Shown here: positions 48,311 through 59,401 of the stretch, piece after piece | How positions within the stretch are numbered: position 1 is the stretch's first letter | Layout: each line of letters starts with the position of its first letter | NCBI GenBank assembly: GCA_947034895.1 | Contig: OX344762.1 | Span: forward strand, 16,968,760 to 17,032,759 | Length of the DNA stretch: 64,000 nt | DNA from: Rhytidiadelphus loreus | Taxonomy: Eukaryota > Streptophyta > Bryopsida > Hypnales > Hylocomiaceae | Direction of reading: 5' to 3' | Made by a program: the position numbers and the translations under genes | The notes under the pieces: model-generated | What the model saw: only the letters and a program-made list of their open reading frames with translations | Databases searched by the model: none | What the model was told of the DNA's origin: nothing

Positions 48311-48900
48311 GGCGAGCGGTTATAAAAATTAGAATCTCGATGAAACAGCCTTTAGTGATTTCAAATGAATCCTAATTAATAACCAATTTTTTTTCCTAAG
48401 AATTTAGCAAAGTCCAATAAGTAGTACATTAAAGTTGTTGAAGGAAACACAGTAGTAGGTTCACGGTAATAGGATCATGGTAGTCAATACTAAAATTTAT
48501 CAAAAATAATAAATTTTGATCAAATTTTTTAAATGGAATCTCTAAAAAATTATATGCTCACAAGCTCACAGGCTCACGCTCGCAGGCTCACAATATAGCA
48601 ACCCTGTGTTTTTGGTGGCCAAATTTTTAGATTTGACATGTGAAAAGAGGATTGAAAGACTTCAAATCACTTTTACAATTTTAATACCTTCTACATCAAA
48701 CATTGTAATCTTTCAGTCCATAAGTGATATATATATATATATATATTTTCCATTTGATCTCTAACATTTTTTATTTGAATGTGTAAGGTTACAATTCCAA
48801 AAACATTGATAAAACTTATGAAAATGTTGGCTTTTTGTTCAATGTAAAGAAAATTCCAAGAATCTCAAAAAAGACCTTCAGTTCGGCATTTAGGGTTTAA

Positions 48901-50368
48901 GTGGATCTATTGCATATACCATTATATTCAAGGCCTACTCAAGAGGAATGGAGCTCAAATGGAGTACATCATCCATATCATTGTCATTAGACATTATAAT
49001 ATAATTATCCTACATAAATTTAGTATTTTTTGGAATGTCTCAATGTTTGGAATATTAAAAGTGAACTGTCCGAATGGTTGCAAATTTTTTTTTATCCATA
49101 TTCCCTTATTTTTGAATATTTTTGGAAACCTACATCACACCTAAAGTCCCACATGGCAAGTTTCGGAAAACATGAAAACGTGGAAGTGGCAAAATACAAG
49201 AAAACTCGGACATCAGGATGAAAAAACCCTAACATTAGAAGAGATTTCAGGATTTTAAGGGCCGTTTCAGGGCCGTTCCCGGCGTTGTTCCCCCGGCAGT
49301 AAAAGAACGCCACTGTCATTTTTTTTTTTTTTTTAAAAATAAAATAAAATAAATTTTAAGTCCTTAAACTGAGAAACAAAGTTAATTTTTTTTTTTTTTT
49401 TTCCGAAAAATCTGACTTGGCCGTCTCTCGGCGGTCCTCGGGGGGGTTTCGAGTTGGGAACTCGCAGCCCTCTCCGAGAGCCAAATCTCATGTAATGCAT
49501 AAGTAGTTCTACTTGAAAGTTGAAACCCTTGAAGAGCAAAATGGAATCAAAGTATATTGGCACTTAAATGAGATGTTGAATTAAGACCTTCACATAGGAT
49601 ACTAGCTCATTCATATATATTGCATTGGCTCTAGATCAAAGACAGGAATACTTAGGGTCCATTCACTCCTTTCTTACACATAACAATCATGAATATTGAA
49701 TGAAATAATTGGATGATATTTCTTTGAGACGAACTGAAAACATGATGGATTTTGTGACAGGAGTCATGACATTGCGTACTTAATATAATAGATTGCAATT
49801 GATAGTTGATTCTATTCTAGGTTGCAATCTACACATCGTTAAACAAAGTAGAAAGCTTGATTGAGCTAGCAAAGAATTTATTTTGCAGTTTTGTATTAAA
49901 CATTACATGGATCCCCACCGGCACTTGAATATGAAGTAAGGTCAGTTTGAATAATAGAGGACATGATGGTCAACATACTTACGCCTGGTTTATACTAGTC
50001 TTTTGGGGCCAGATGGAAGGCCGGATCGATTTGCAAACTCTTAGAAGCCCCGACAACAAACCGTTAGGCCCTTCATCACTGTCTGCTTCGGGATGCTTTG
50101 CGTGGGATGCTTTGCCCCGGAACAGTTGCATTGCTATCTGCAACCTGCATAGGGTCGAAGGGGCTGATCTCACACCCTTTTTTCTATTTTTATTTTTTTT
50201 CAAATGCAGGGGCTTCTATCTGTACTTTGGATATTATGACATTATTGCCTTTGATACCCAATAGAATACGTGGCGGCCAATCTTAATTATACACTATAAG
50301 TTGTTATTATCCCTGGTGTATACTTGATCCTGTTCGTTTCCAGTGCAATGGCACTAGTATCCAATGAT
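48901..50368. other. Intergenic, no gene recognised
   Basis: Contains two long T runs (about 49320-49334 and 49387-49402) and a GC-rich patch near 49430-49480. Nothing coding that I can support. Confidence 0.4.
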
Positions 50369-52429
50369 TCAAAGCCAGGCTTTGGGGAATACTCCACAAC
50401 ATCGGCTTTGGAGACCTGAGTATCCGCTTTGGGTACTTCCCCCGCTCCCTTCGATCAGATCTGCTGCTGCTAGTACCTCAAGTGATGAACCAATAGGTAA
50501 TTCCAAGGTAGCATCGTAAGAAGCGTGCAAGCCAACGAAGGCGTAGTAAACAATGATCAATGCTGTGAACGCTCCAAATCTCCAGAACGAATCTCTATCG
50601 ATCGACCCCATGCATGAGGAAAATGTTCGTGCCAATAGAGGCTGCTGGAAGCCAGGAAATCAGTGGCACTCCCCGGCCATACGTACCTTGGGTGTCCTCA
50701 CAACCGGAACAGAAAACCACATTGACCATGTTGCGCAATACCAAATCGCCCCCAGAATCACCTGGCCAGACAAAGCATTTGCAACAACGTACTTGGGAAC
50801 GTCAGTAGTACGTCGTAACCTGTTGACCCGAGAGAGTTCAAGCCTCAGTCTTGCATGCATCTCAGCAAATAATGGCAAAGGAACAATGTCTATGACATCC
50901 TAATACAGTAAACCACACAAAAATAAAGAAATGTTCGGTATCATTCATGAATCTTTATATGAACTGATGGATCTAGTTACGTTGCAGAAGTTGATCGATC
51001 ACTTACATGACCCACCCACCCGTCACTTAAAGCCCAGTAAGCTGCTATATATACCAATCGACGATCCCACGATAACAAGGATGAGGAAGATGAGAAGCCC
51101 TCGATGTTTCCTGGAAGTCTCCCCGGGCATATAATGTCGTCGGACAAGCAACGCCACCGCCACCAGCATGAAAATCATCAGTGTGCTGATGGAGAGAAGG
51201 TTGGACAAGATGCTCAAGCTTGTGAACAACGTGATGGTCGAGGTTAACACTAGGGACATAATCGTTGCCCTAATACGGGCGTCCCCGTGCGTTTGTTAAT
51301 ATGCATGTGCAAACCAAGGAGGGATCTTGTGTGTCCTTGTGATGTGGGTCACGTACCGCGCTTGGCTAACTGTAAGCACAAGGAGCACTGTGGTCATCCC
51401 TTTGAGGGCTCCCAAAGCGATTAAATACTGCGCCCAGTTCCATCCAATGGACCGAAAGGCGTACGAAAAGGGAGCATTGGGATCGATGTCCGTGTACTTC
51501 TGCATCAGGCAAAGAGTGAGCGCCATGAGGCAATAGATGGTAGTGACCAGGACCATGGAGCCGACAAGGCCAATGGGTATGTCGCGGGCAGGGTTCTTGG
51601 TTTCTTCAGCCAGAGTAGCAACTGCATCAAACCCTAAGTAGGCGAAGTAGACAGTGGCAGAAGCAGCAAAGACGCCGCGTACTCCAAAGGGCATGAAGGG
51701 CTCGTAATTTGAAATATTGGAGTTGGAAAGGCCAGCGTCAATGATGAAAGAGATGAGTAACATGTTGATTGTGGAGGCAATCCAGTTCACTGTGGACATG
51801 CCTCATGAGCTGGCTGCTGCAATCAGGCCTGTTATCCAGACCGCAACAACAGCAATATTGGGGTCTAACATGTTGAAGTTATGGGCAAGGTTGGTATGGA
51901 AGCGGATGTTTGTTGATGAGAGTTGCAAAATATGATGTCCATGCCCTGGCAACGGCGCCAGTCCCCACTGCATACTCCATCACCACATTTCCTGCGGCTA
52001 TGAAGGCCACAAAGTCTCCCAACTCCACCCTCAGAAATGCAAATGACCCTCCTGCAACTCCAAGCCCCAAATTCAGCTCATGGAAGTTGGAAAATGAGCT
52101 CACAAATACTCCTCAGATCAATTAAGACCGTTGGTTGAATCAACATATATTTGCAGGAATTGCTCATGCAGCTAAGCAACTTGGTTTGCATGTGTGCTGA
52201 CATGCAATCGAGTGACTATGATGACCTTGCCTGCGGACGGAACTTCCAGAGCAAATTCGGTGTAGATGAAAACTGAAAGCATGGAAGAAAAACCTGCCCC
52301 TACGTAGGACAGGAGTATAGCTGGTCCTGCCACCGACTGAGCTTGTTCGCCTGTTATCACAAAGATTCCTGCACCCACCACTGCACCTGCCAAGAATCCG
52401 AGAAAGCAATACCGAGGTTGGGGAAGCAT
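50369..52429 (-). pseudogene. Cationic amino-acid transporter (CAT family), decayed
   Basis: Read on the minus strand, the pieces follow plant CAT order. 52429-52240: GAVVGAGIFVITGEQAQSVA then YTEFALEVPSAG. Next, after a GC-AG-type intron (GCAAGG...TTGCAG): GGSFAFLRVELGDFVAFIAA and ARAWTSYFATLIN. Then FGVRGVFAAS, FAYLGFDAVATLAEETKNPA and GALKGMTTVLLV (51799-51296), then LSNLLSISTLMIFMLVAVAL (51259-51023), and finally SIDRDSFWRFG and VYYAFVGLHASYD (50635 onward). CATs carry basic and other amino acids across plasma or vacuolar membranes through about 14 helices. Breaks: a frameshift near 51900, TGA before MSTVNW (about 51805), two small indels near 51260-51290, and another frameshift near 50600. 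The first exon may be the minus-strand block 54389-54513, beyond a MITE-bearing intron. I regard it as non-functional. Confidence 0.85.
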
Positions 52430-54018
52430 TCTCTGAGTCTACTCATGCGAAAGGTGAGGTCACAGAACCTCTGGGCTAGTTTCAGGTTGTGATAAATTCT
52501 CATGAGCTTGCGACTGAAAATTGCAAGTTAATTTTGTGTAGCTAATGATGACCAATTCTGTATAGAACTTTTCTGAAACACCGCAATGCCGGTCTTGTTC
52601 ATGTCAAGTACATGAAAGTCAGCTTTGAGGGCTGTGAATTAAGGTAGATCGAGTGTGCTTAAATCATTAGGGATCTAACCTAGTGACCCATGTTACCAAC
52701 CGCGACTCATCTATTCATACACTTATTAGCAAGTGGTGCAAGCATGAAATCAATTGGTTAAATGTCTTTGATGACTTCTCTTTGAATGGAAACTATGGGT
52801 TTGTCTATTGTCACTTATAGTAGTCACTCTAGCCTATGACCTCCCACATCGAAATTGCATAAGAAATTCTTGCATTGAGATTAAAAAAATTAGTTCCAAG
52901 GAGATTTGGCTCGTACCCAAAGATCTCTGCACAAATCTCTGCATCTCTCAAAACTCACTCCTAAAACTAGTTAAAATTCTTAAAACTAGTCACAGAGATA
53001 ATATCCAACAGCTTCTGGACTAGTTTCATATTGTGATAAACTTTCATGAGTGATCACACAAATTTTCCACTCAAATTCCAATTTCTGTTTAGCTAATGAT
53101 GGAGTGATGGACAGAACGGAATGCAAAGCCGTGAGATGATACTTTTCTGAAATGCAACAATAGTCAAGTACAAATTAACTACAGTGCTCAGGGTTGTGAA
53201 CCCATAAATGACGCTGAGGACGTTTTCCAGCTGATGAATGACAAAGAATCTCTCCATATGGGATAGAAGTCCAACTATTCATCCTCCAAATTTTGTGTGA
53301 AAAGGGAACGTCTTCTACATCAGTTTGACTTCCAAGGAGTATTTTTGCATTTTTTTAAGCCAACAATTCACACGGTTCCGAAACAGCTGATTTCCACGGT
53401 GACCAGCTCGTCGTTTAAAGGGTTAATTACCCATAGAAAACCACGTCAAGTCCCACCAATTGAGGGTTCGGTTCATCTCATTCTTGCCCCTCTGCACCAA
53501 TTCGGTTGTCTCCGACTGCAATATTCAAAGCCCACAGTTACTTAATTAAAATCCCAACAGGGTGAAGTCAAGCATAACAGATGGAATCACTTAGATTTCA
53601 ATTCTTTTCTCTTACAAACTTCATTGCAACAATCTATCACCTCGACCCCAGCCAGTGTAATATATGGAGGTCACTAAAATCATTTAGAAACCTGATTCCT
53701 GTTATCAACACCAACTCATCTCGATCTTCCAAGACACTCGGTTGGCCCTCACTTAATTTATTAGCAAGTTGGACTTGACCGTACCAGATGATCTTACAAC
53801 GAAAAACGGGGCTGTTGACTATTCAATATATCAATAAAAATTGCCCTCGATCAAGAGAGATTGGCTCCTGTACACAAATTATATTGAGCTCTTCAGTGAG
53901 CTCTACTGAGTGATCTCCAAAAGAAAGCACACTCATGCACGCTTAATTAAGTGACGGAAAGAGTATCCTCTAACTCATTCTTACACTTAGAACTACCTGC
54001 CGAAATTCCTACCGGAAT
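52430..54018. other. Upstream of the CAT relic, with a diverged duplication
   Basis: The block 52468-52640 resembles 53013-53205 (CTAGTTTCA, TTGTGATAAA, TTTCTGAAA, TCAAGTACA in the same order), a decayed direct duplication of about 550-bp spacing. Otherwise nothing recognisable. It may be an intron of the ancestral transporter gene. Confidence 0.4.
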
Positions 54019-54021
54019 TAA

Positions 54022-54355
54022 CACTACAACAGGAAGTAGCAGTTGCAACACAACATCAATTATTTTGCAATGGTTCGATCTGTAGCAGTTCCGTTCTTTG
54101 CTCAAAATTTATGGTCTCTTACGAACCATAATTGCAAAAAGCGCTGCAAACTTGTTGTAAAAGTCTTGGGCACGGACGGAACCAATGCATATCTATGCCT
54201 AAACTGTTGCAAAAACTGTTGCAATCGAAATAGTTGCAAATACGTACATTGCCCAAACGTTATACTAAACCATTACAAAATTGTTAATAGATTTCTGACG
54301 GTCATTGCAAAACCACTACCAAAAACTGTTACAATATCAGCCTTCCGTTCTAGTG
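54022..54355. mobile_element. CACTA-type MITE
   Basis: Starts CACTACAACAGGAAGTAGC and ends GCCTTCCGTTCTAGTG, flanked by TAA on both sides (54019-54021 and 54356-54358). The interior is rich in GTTGCAA/TTGCAAC motifs. 334 bp, non-coding. Confidence 0.75.
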
Positions 54356-54388
54356 TAATGAAATAGGAGGTAACATATATATCGTACC

Positions 54389-54513
54389 TGCACGCTGGCA
54401 CGAGCGAACACTCGCCCTCGGAAGCGAGGAACAGTCTGCCACAGCCACTTCGATACGAATACCAGCTCTGGAACGACGGCTCTGGCAACAATGCTTCCCG
54501 CAACTTCCCCATC
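54389..54513 (-). pseudogene. Possible first exon of the CAT relic
   Basis: Minus strand reads MGKLREALLPEPSFQSWYSY then RSGCGRLF, and ends at a good donor (CAG|GTACG). In a shifted frame the last part reads RGRVFARASVQ, reminiscent of the Arg-rich N-terminus of plant CATs. It lies on the right strand and side of the CAT relic, about 2 kb upstream. Weak evidence. Confidence 0.3.
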
Positions 54514-54515
54514 AC

Positions 54516-55591
54516 TACGTACAGAGATCTCCCTTAGCTTACACTCCCCTACACTGTCCGATCCAGATCTAATGAACTAACTCATTGTGATTCAAACATT
54601 CATATATATCCTCTCGCACGAATGGATCTCGTTCAAATCGTCGTAACCAGCGGGCGGGGGGTGGGGGTGGTGATGGGGCGAAATTTCGTACTCGATCGAT
54701 CTCTGACAGGTTTGAGCCTGCATGTCAGACTCCGTCCCTCCAGAATTGTGCCGGTGGTATGAATGCTTGTGGCAGGTACTGCTCCAAAAAAACAAGCTGG
54801 TCGTAACCAGTATATATATTGAAGCTTGTACGCTTCTGCGCTGGTGTTACAATCAATCACTCATTCATGCAAATACGTAAAGAACATGGCTTACCTGCTG
54901 GAAATTTCTGGATCCCAGGCTCTGAATCTGGATTCCTCTGAAGCAATACCGACAGATTATTTACGATAGGATTGTTTGCTGGCCCTAGCTTGGAGCTTTA
55001 CGCCTTTAGTTTTCGACAATGTAGAGCGACGTTGTTGATTGAATCACTACTAGCGAATTAATCTGTTGTTTTCTTAAGCTAAACAAATCGGTGATGTTAC
55101 TGATCGATCTCGTCTAGCTCCGACAATCTCCTCGCCAATCGCATGTTCTTCAAGCATTTAGACTTCTGGATCTGGCCATCCGTCATCGGCCATGACACAT
55201 ACAGACGTCGACTGCAATTATTATCACAGGAATGCTTCAATCGATTGTGCCAAAACGTTTGTGAAATCATTGACACAAAGTTTCTTCCTGTCGTACTACA
55301 GTAGGTGAGAATGGCTCAAACGAAAGGGATAGAAAGATGAAATCCTCGGAAAAAAAAGAAACAGTGGTCGTGAAAACTAGCTAGTGAAAACGTTTAGTGA
55401 TCCATCACAAGAATTAAATTTTACTGCAGATCATATGAAATTCAAGTGATAAATTTAATATCAAATGCTCATTCAAGGTCCTTGTGAAAATCCATGGCTT
55501 TTGTTCAGGGCATGTTAAGGCCATCACATTCAAGGTTTATTGCACAAATTGCGATGGAAAAATAATAGAGAATGCTTTTTTGAAAGTAGTC
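54516..55591. other. Intergenic, no gene recognised
   Basis: GC content is somewhat higher near 54380-54900 than around it, which may be an old promoter region. No other signal. Confidence 0.4.
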
Positions 55592-55812
55592 CACTACAAG
55601 AGAAAGGGGTGTTTTAAGCAAGGTTTTAAGTATAGTCCTAGACACATGATATTAAGTAATGACCTATAAGTCAAATTTCAGCAAAAAATGACCTAAACAC
55701 ATGTCTTTTCAGTCATTTTTTGCTGAAATTTGACTTAAAGGTCATTATTTAATATCTTGTGTCTAGGACTATACTTAAAACCCTACTTAAAACATCCCTT
55801 TCTCTTGTAGTG
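55592..55812. mobile_element. CACTA-type foldback MITE
   Basis: CACTACAAGAGAAAGGG...CCCTTTCTCTTGTAGTG, 221 bp, nearly all inverted repeat. Flanked by GTC on both sides (55589-55591 and 55813-55815). Its TACTTAAAACATCCC segment is an empty-site match for the TTAA insertion of the element at 56329. Confidence 0.85.
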
Positions 55813-55815
55813 GTC

Positions 55816-56274
55816 ATTCCTCATTTGGTTTCAAAACTGTGGAATATTTTAGATTAGGGGTACCCTATGTGAAGGTCAGATTCAACATAAATTAAGTCGG
55901 TTTTGAAAAAAATAATAATGCTGCATGGCATCTAGTGATTGGTGCAAGGGGATGTGGAAATTGAATTTGGGCACCTCTCTGTTGAATTTGTCCCTTCAAC
56001 TATGGTATGGTATGAAAGTTTGAAGTAATATGCACAAGATTGGGGCAAATTTTTCTTTCTCCTAGATTCATTTGATGACTTGTATTATCCTTGGAAGGAT
56101 GTTGAGGCCCTAAAAGTGATCAGTAGATGACTTTCAAGATTCTTGTAGAAATGAAAAATGCACGTATTGGTCCAAAAATTGAATCATTTTTGGTGAAGTA
56201 CCTTGGAGATAGGTGTCGACTTTCTAGGGTTAATGAAGTTGTATTTCTAGTAAGTTTCTACTAAAAAACTACAT
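55816..56274. other. Intergenic
   Basis: No gene. The stretch 55860-55980 resembles the complement of 11510-11640. Confidence 0.4.
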
Positions 56275-56324
56275 AAAGGTCATTACTTAATATCTTATCT
56301 CTAGGACTATACTTAAAAACACAC
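56275..56324. repeat. Part of a second CACTA MITE, cut by a TTAA element
   Basis: GTCATTACTTAATATC to ACTTAAAAACACACTTAA follows the MITE at 55592-55812. The match resumes after the TTAA element (AAACACACCATTAGAG from 59402). Confidence 0.55.
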
Positions 56325-58278
56325 TTAACCCCTAAAGGACCATTGTCCCCTCGGGGACAAAATGGATTTCGGGCAAGTTCCTATGATCTCAATTTTCAAT
56401 GATTTTTTTTAAAACTTTCTCATAAGATAGGAAAACTTATGAGCTTCATGGGAATACAAATTTTATTTCAATTGGTGCCTGAGAGCAAAAGTTATGGCAT
56501 CTTAAACATAATTTACATGTCACCGGGCAAAAAAATAAATCTACAAAAATTTGAAATTAATTTTTTAATTTTCTTCTTCTTAAAGATCATATTTTTGTCT
56601 ACATGTGAAGCTTTGATTCATTCCAAGGCATTTGGATTAGTAATGTGAAAGTTATGAACAATCTTGTTTTTCGGGCAATTTGAGCATCTTCTTGAAAAAA
56701 TAACTTATAGGATTCAATTCTGAATGCAATTTTCACAATTTTTCAAAAAAAATTGTTTGACGAGGTTAAATTTTCTATTTAGAACGATCTCACTGTTGAG
56801 ATTATTGTGTTTCAATCCCATTTTAGAGCTATTAAAGATTTAGATAGGCAATTTCGTTGAAATGGCGGCAGTTTTTTGCCATTTTACCGGAATGTAGTGT
56901 TATTTTCTAACAAATGCAATGCCATTATACTGGAATACCGCTGTCGTGTAGAGAGAGTTTGCCTCGGGAAATCATGAGGATTCTGGCTGCGACTAGAAAT
57001 GGCTCGGGAATGAAATAAATTGTAACTTGTCGAATCTTCAAATCTTCGAGTCTTCAAATCTTCAAACTGCTACTTGTTGTCTATCCTGTTGTGTTTCTAA
57101 ATAGGCCAAGGGTTAAGGTAGGGTGATAAGAAACCACGGGCTTCGGACGTGTAAAACGGGACGGCCAGACCACGAGCTGAGCCGTCCGAGGGATTGGATC
57201 CTAAATTTCAAACCCACGGTGACCAACAAACTTGCCTCACTAGTGGAAACAACATAAAAGTCTCGACCATGTGGGCAATTAACCCCACTTCGTCGCATCC
57301 ACAACACCAAATGAGGCTAGTATTGGTGTGAACCAAACTGCCCGCAACAATAAAATGAAATTTACAAAGCCACAAGCCACACACACACAAACACACAAGT
57401 CTTCCAACTCCTTCAACTCCAACTCCCAAGCTGATCTTTGGATGAGTGTCTTTGTTGATCTATAACTCCAAATGAACTAAATGATATCTTTTCGGAAAGC
57501 TAAAACAATCATCTACTTCTCCTCCAAATTTCATACAATTCTAAGACTCTGTCCAACCTCTATGGCCATCCAAAGTTTCGGCCTTGAGAAGGGAAAGGCA
57601 GCAGACCTTCCTTCGCTTCCACACTCACAACTTTCTCATACAAACTCCAAATAGAACGAATGATAGCTTCATGAAAAGCTAACACAATTTCCTACACTCC
57701 CTCCAAATTTCATGGCAAAACAAGAACTTGTCTGTCTTTTATGGTCGGTCGAAGTCTCTGCCTCTTAATTTTAAAGGCAACAAACCTCCCTCCACTCAAA
57801 CTAGCACAACTTTTGCTTCACAACTCCAAATCAAGCAAGTGAGATCAATTTGAAAACTACACACCATGATACACAACACCTCCAAATTTCATTTCAAAAT
57901 CCTCCAAATTCACAACACAATGGGCCCTCAAATATTCGGGCCTTCCTAAATTCACAACGGGAGAGAAGATGAATAGTGTTCCCTTTTTTTTCTCCACCTT
58001 ATCTCTACTCTAACCACACAAACAAGTGGGGTCAGCCCCTAACTCACTCCCAAAGCTCTCACATCAATAATTGAGCCCTTATTTGACCCCACAACTATCT
58101 CTTTATCTTTATCTTAGAAAGAAAATTCACTTCAAGTTCACCTAGAAGGAAAACTATTTCATTAATTCCTTTCTATCTTTTCTTTCTCTATTTTCAACAC
58201 CCAAAATGAAATCTACAAACAACTAACATAAAATAAATGTCTTCTCAAAGGTAAAAAACGAAAGTCTTCAAAGAAACT

Positions 58279-58737
58279 TCACTCCATCTTCAAGAACTTG
58301 AGAATTCGCTTGATGGTAGTAGCAACAAACTCAACACGATCCGCCTTTGTCAAGGGATTGACCGGCCCCTTTAACCATCGTTGGTGACCGCGACTCCCTT
58401 TAATAGGCCGAACCATACAATAGTATTGATCGTCGTTAAGACCTTCAAAACTCCCTTCGAATGTCACTTCTTGGGTACCAGGTTCAACACACCCAACCTG
58501 CAACAGGATCACTAGTGCTCGAGCTCCACGCTGTAGGTTCCCGTGCCATCGTTGCTCCACACGGGGTTGCTTTGGCGGTCGAGAAGGCCCAGATTCATCT
58601 TGAGGACGCTCGTGCGATAATGAAAGACCTAGCGGCTGAAGAGGTTGAGCCGGTAGTTGAGATAACGAAAACTCAAACTCCGATTCTGGTAGAGGCTCCT
58701 CATTCTGAGACTCAGAAAAAACCCTCCAATTCGACAT
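58279..58737 (-). CDS. Hypothetical protein within a TIR element
   Basis: A 152-residue frame starting at ATG 58737 (MSNWRVFSESQNEEPLPESE). The N-terminal half is acidic and Pro/Ser-rich with QPLQPLGLSLS and a basic RPPKQPRVEQRWHGNLQR turn. The C-terminal half looks folded: ALVILLQVGCVEPGTQEVTF, DDQYYCMVRPIKGSRGHQRW, ending TTIKRILKFLKME. I do not recognise the family. It ends just before TGA, and a TATA-like CTATATAAG lies about 80 bp upstream on the same strand. Its frame is intact inside an element otherwise full of non-coding repeats, suggesting either an element-encoded accessory protein or a captured host fragment. No DDE or helicase motif is seen. Confidence 0.45.
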   Translation of the reverse strand: MSNWRVFSESQNEEPLPESEFEFSLSQLPAQPLQPLGLSLSHERPQDESGPSRPPKQPRVEQRWHGNLQRGARALVILLQVGCVEPGTQEVTFEGSFEGLNDDQYYCMVRPIKGSRGHQRWLKGPVNPLTKADRVEFVATTIKRILKFLKME

Positions 58738-58805
58738 ACTGAAATCTATAACATACAATAAAGAAACTACTTCAAGTTTGGTGGCATTCTAAGATGATAA
58801 CCTAT

Positions 58806-58820
58806 TCTTATATAGATGGC
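58806..58820 (-). promoter_or_regulatory. TATA-box candidate for the element ORF
   Basis: ATCTATATAAGAATA on the minus strand, upstream of the 152-codon frame at a plausible distance for a short 5' UTR. Confidence 0.4.
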
Positions 58821-59401
58821 TCATGTCATCGTGAGAAGGCGTCATCTTGAAGCTACTAAGGATGATGTCATCTTTATTTTTATATTATTAAAATCAAATC
58901 TATGGAAATAATGTATTACTATGCATTTTTACACTATGTACGCATTTACAGTGCGACACCGCCATTTTAACGAAATTGCCTATTTAGTTTTTCTTTCAAT
59001 CTTGGACTTACTTCTACTGAACAATTTTTTAAAGAATGAAAATCAATCATGTTTTTTTTTATTTTTTTTCTAGACTTTCAACTCAATTCTTCAACACAAA
59101 AAATTTTAAATTCAAGGTCCATGGTGTAATTTTTTTCCTAGATGGCATTCAAAGTCATATGAAATTGCAGGCTAGTGTTCAAAAAAACTTTCTTTTTTCA
59201 ACTTTGAATGCTAATATCTTCCAATCTGTACGGTCAAACTCCATGAAATTTTTACCACATGATATTAGACTAGTAAAGTACAATATCCTACGGTTAGATT
59301 CTAAAAAAGGTATTTTTTTTGTTTTTTTGGATGAATGCAGCAAAAATGGCAGTTTTGAGTAGTTTTTGACAGAAGAACGGCCCTGGTCCTTTAGGGGTTA
59401 A

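Larger units (their letters stand above)
47082..48606. mobile_element. Long-TIR element with 10-bp duplication (MULE-like)
   Basis: Ends CAGCGGTGCTAGTTTGTGAG and complement CAGGGTTGCTATATTGTGAG, followed by matching GAGCCTGCGAGCGTGAGCC. The inverted similarity extends about 300 bp (CCTATTACCGTG blocks). It is flanked by TGTTTTTGGT on both sides (47072-47081 and 48607-48616). The uninterrupted relative near 21750 reads CATATTTTTTTGGTCATC at this site. Duplication length and long inverted repeats favour Mutator-like; the CAG ends would also suit hAT. No transposase. Confidence 0.7.
46709..48896. mobile_element. Second small TTAA-flanked element, interrupted
   Basis: TTAA at 46705-46708 is followed by TCCCTCAATGCCCAAG. 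The right end (complement ACCCTAAATGCCGAA) is followed by TTAA at 48897-48900. After removing the inner insertion (47082-48606) about 650 bp remain that match 21389-22020 along their length (e.g. TTTTGAGAAGTCATAAA). Confidence 0.7.
56844..58983 (-). mobile_element. TIR element with ATAGGCAATTTCG ends carrying an ORF
   Basis: Left ATAGGCAATTTCGTTGAAAT and right complement ATAGGCAATTTCGTTAAAAT, each followed by GGCGG. TTAG flanks both sides (56840-56843 and 58984-58987), though a TA-based reading is also possible. The interior has three degenerate ~180-bp repeats (CTCCAAATTTCAT at about 57521, 57699 and 57882) and one good open frame. Superfamily not recognised; no transposase motif. Confidence 0.6.
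56329..59397 (+). mobile_element. TTAA-flanked element, 0.9-kb family, with nested insert
   Basis: Terminal inverted repeats share 14 perfect bases, CCCCTAAAGGACCA, with TTAA at 56325-56328 and 59398-59401. The site without it can be seen in the MITE at 55592-55812, which has a single TTAA. Removing the nested element (about 56844-58983) leaves about 0.93 kb. Non-coding itself; structurally piggyBac-like. Confidence 0.8.
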
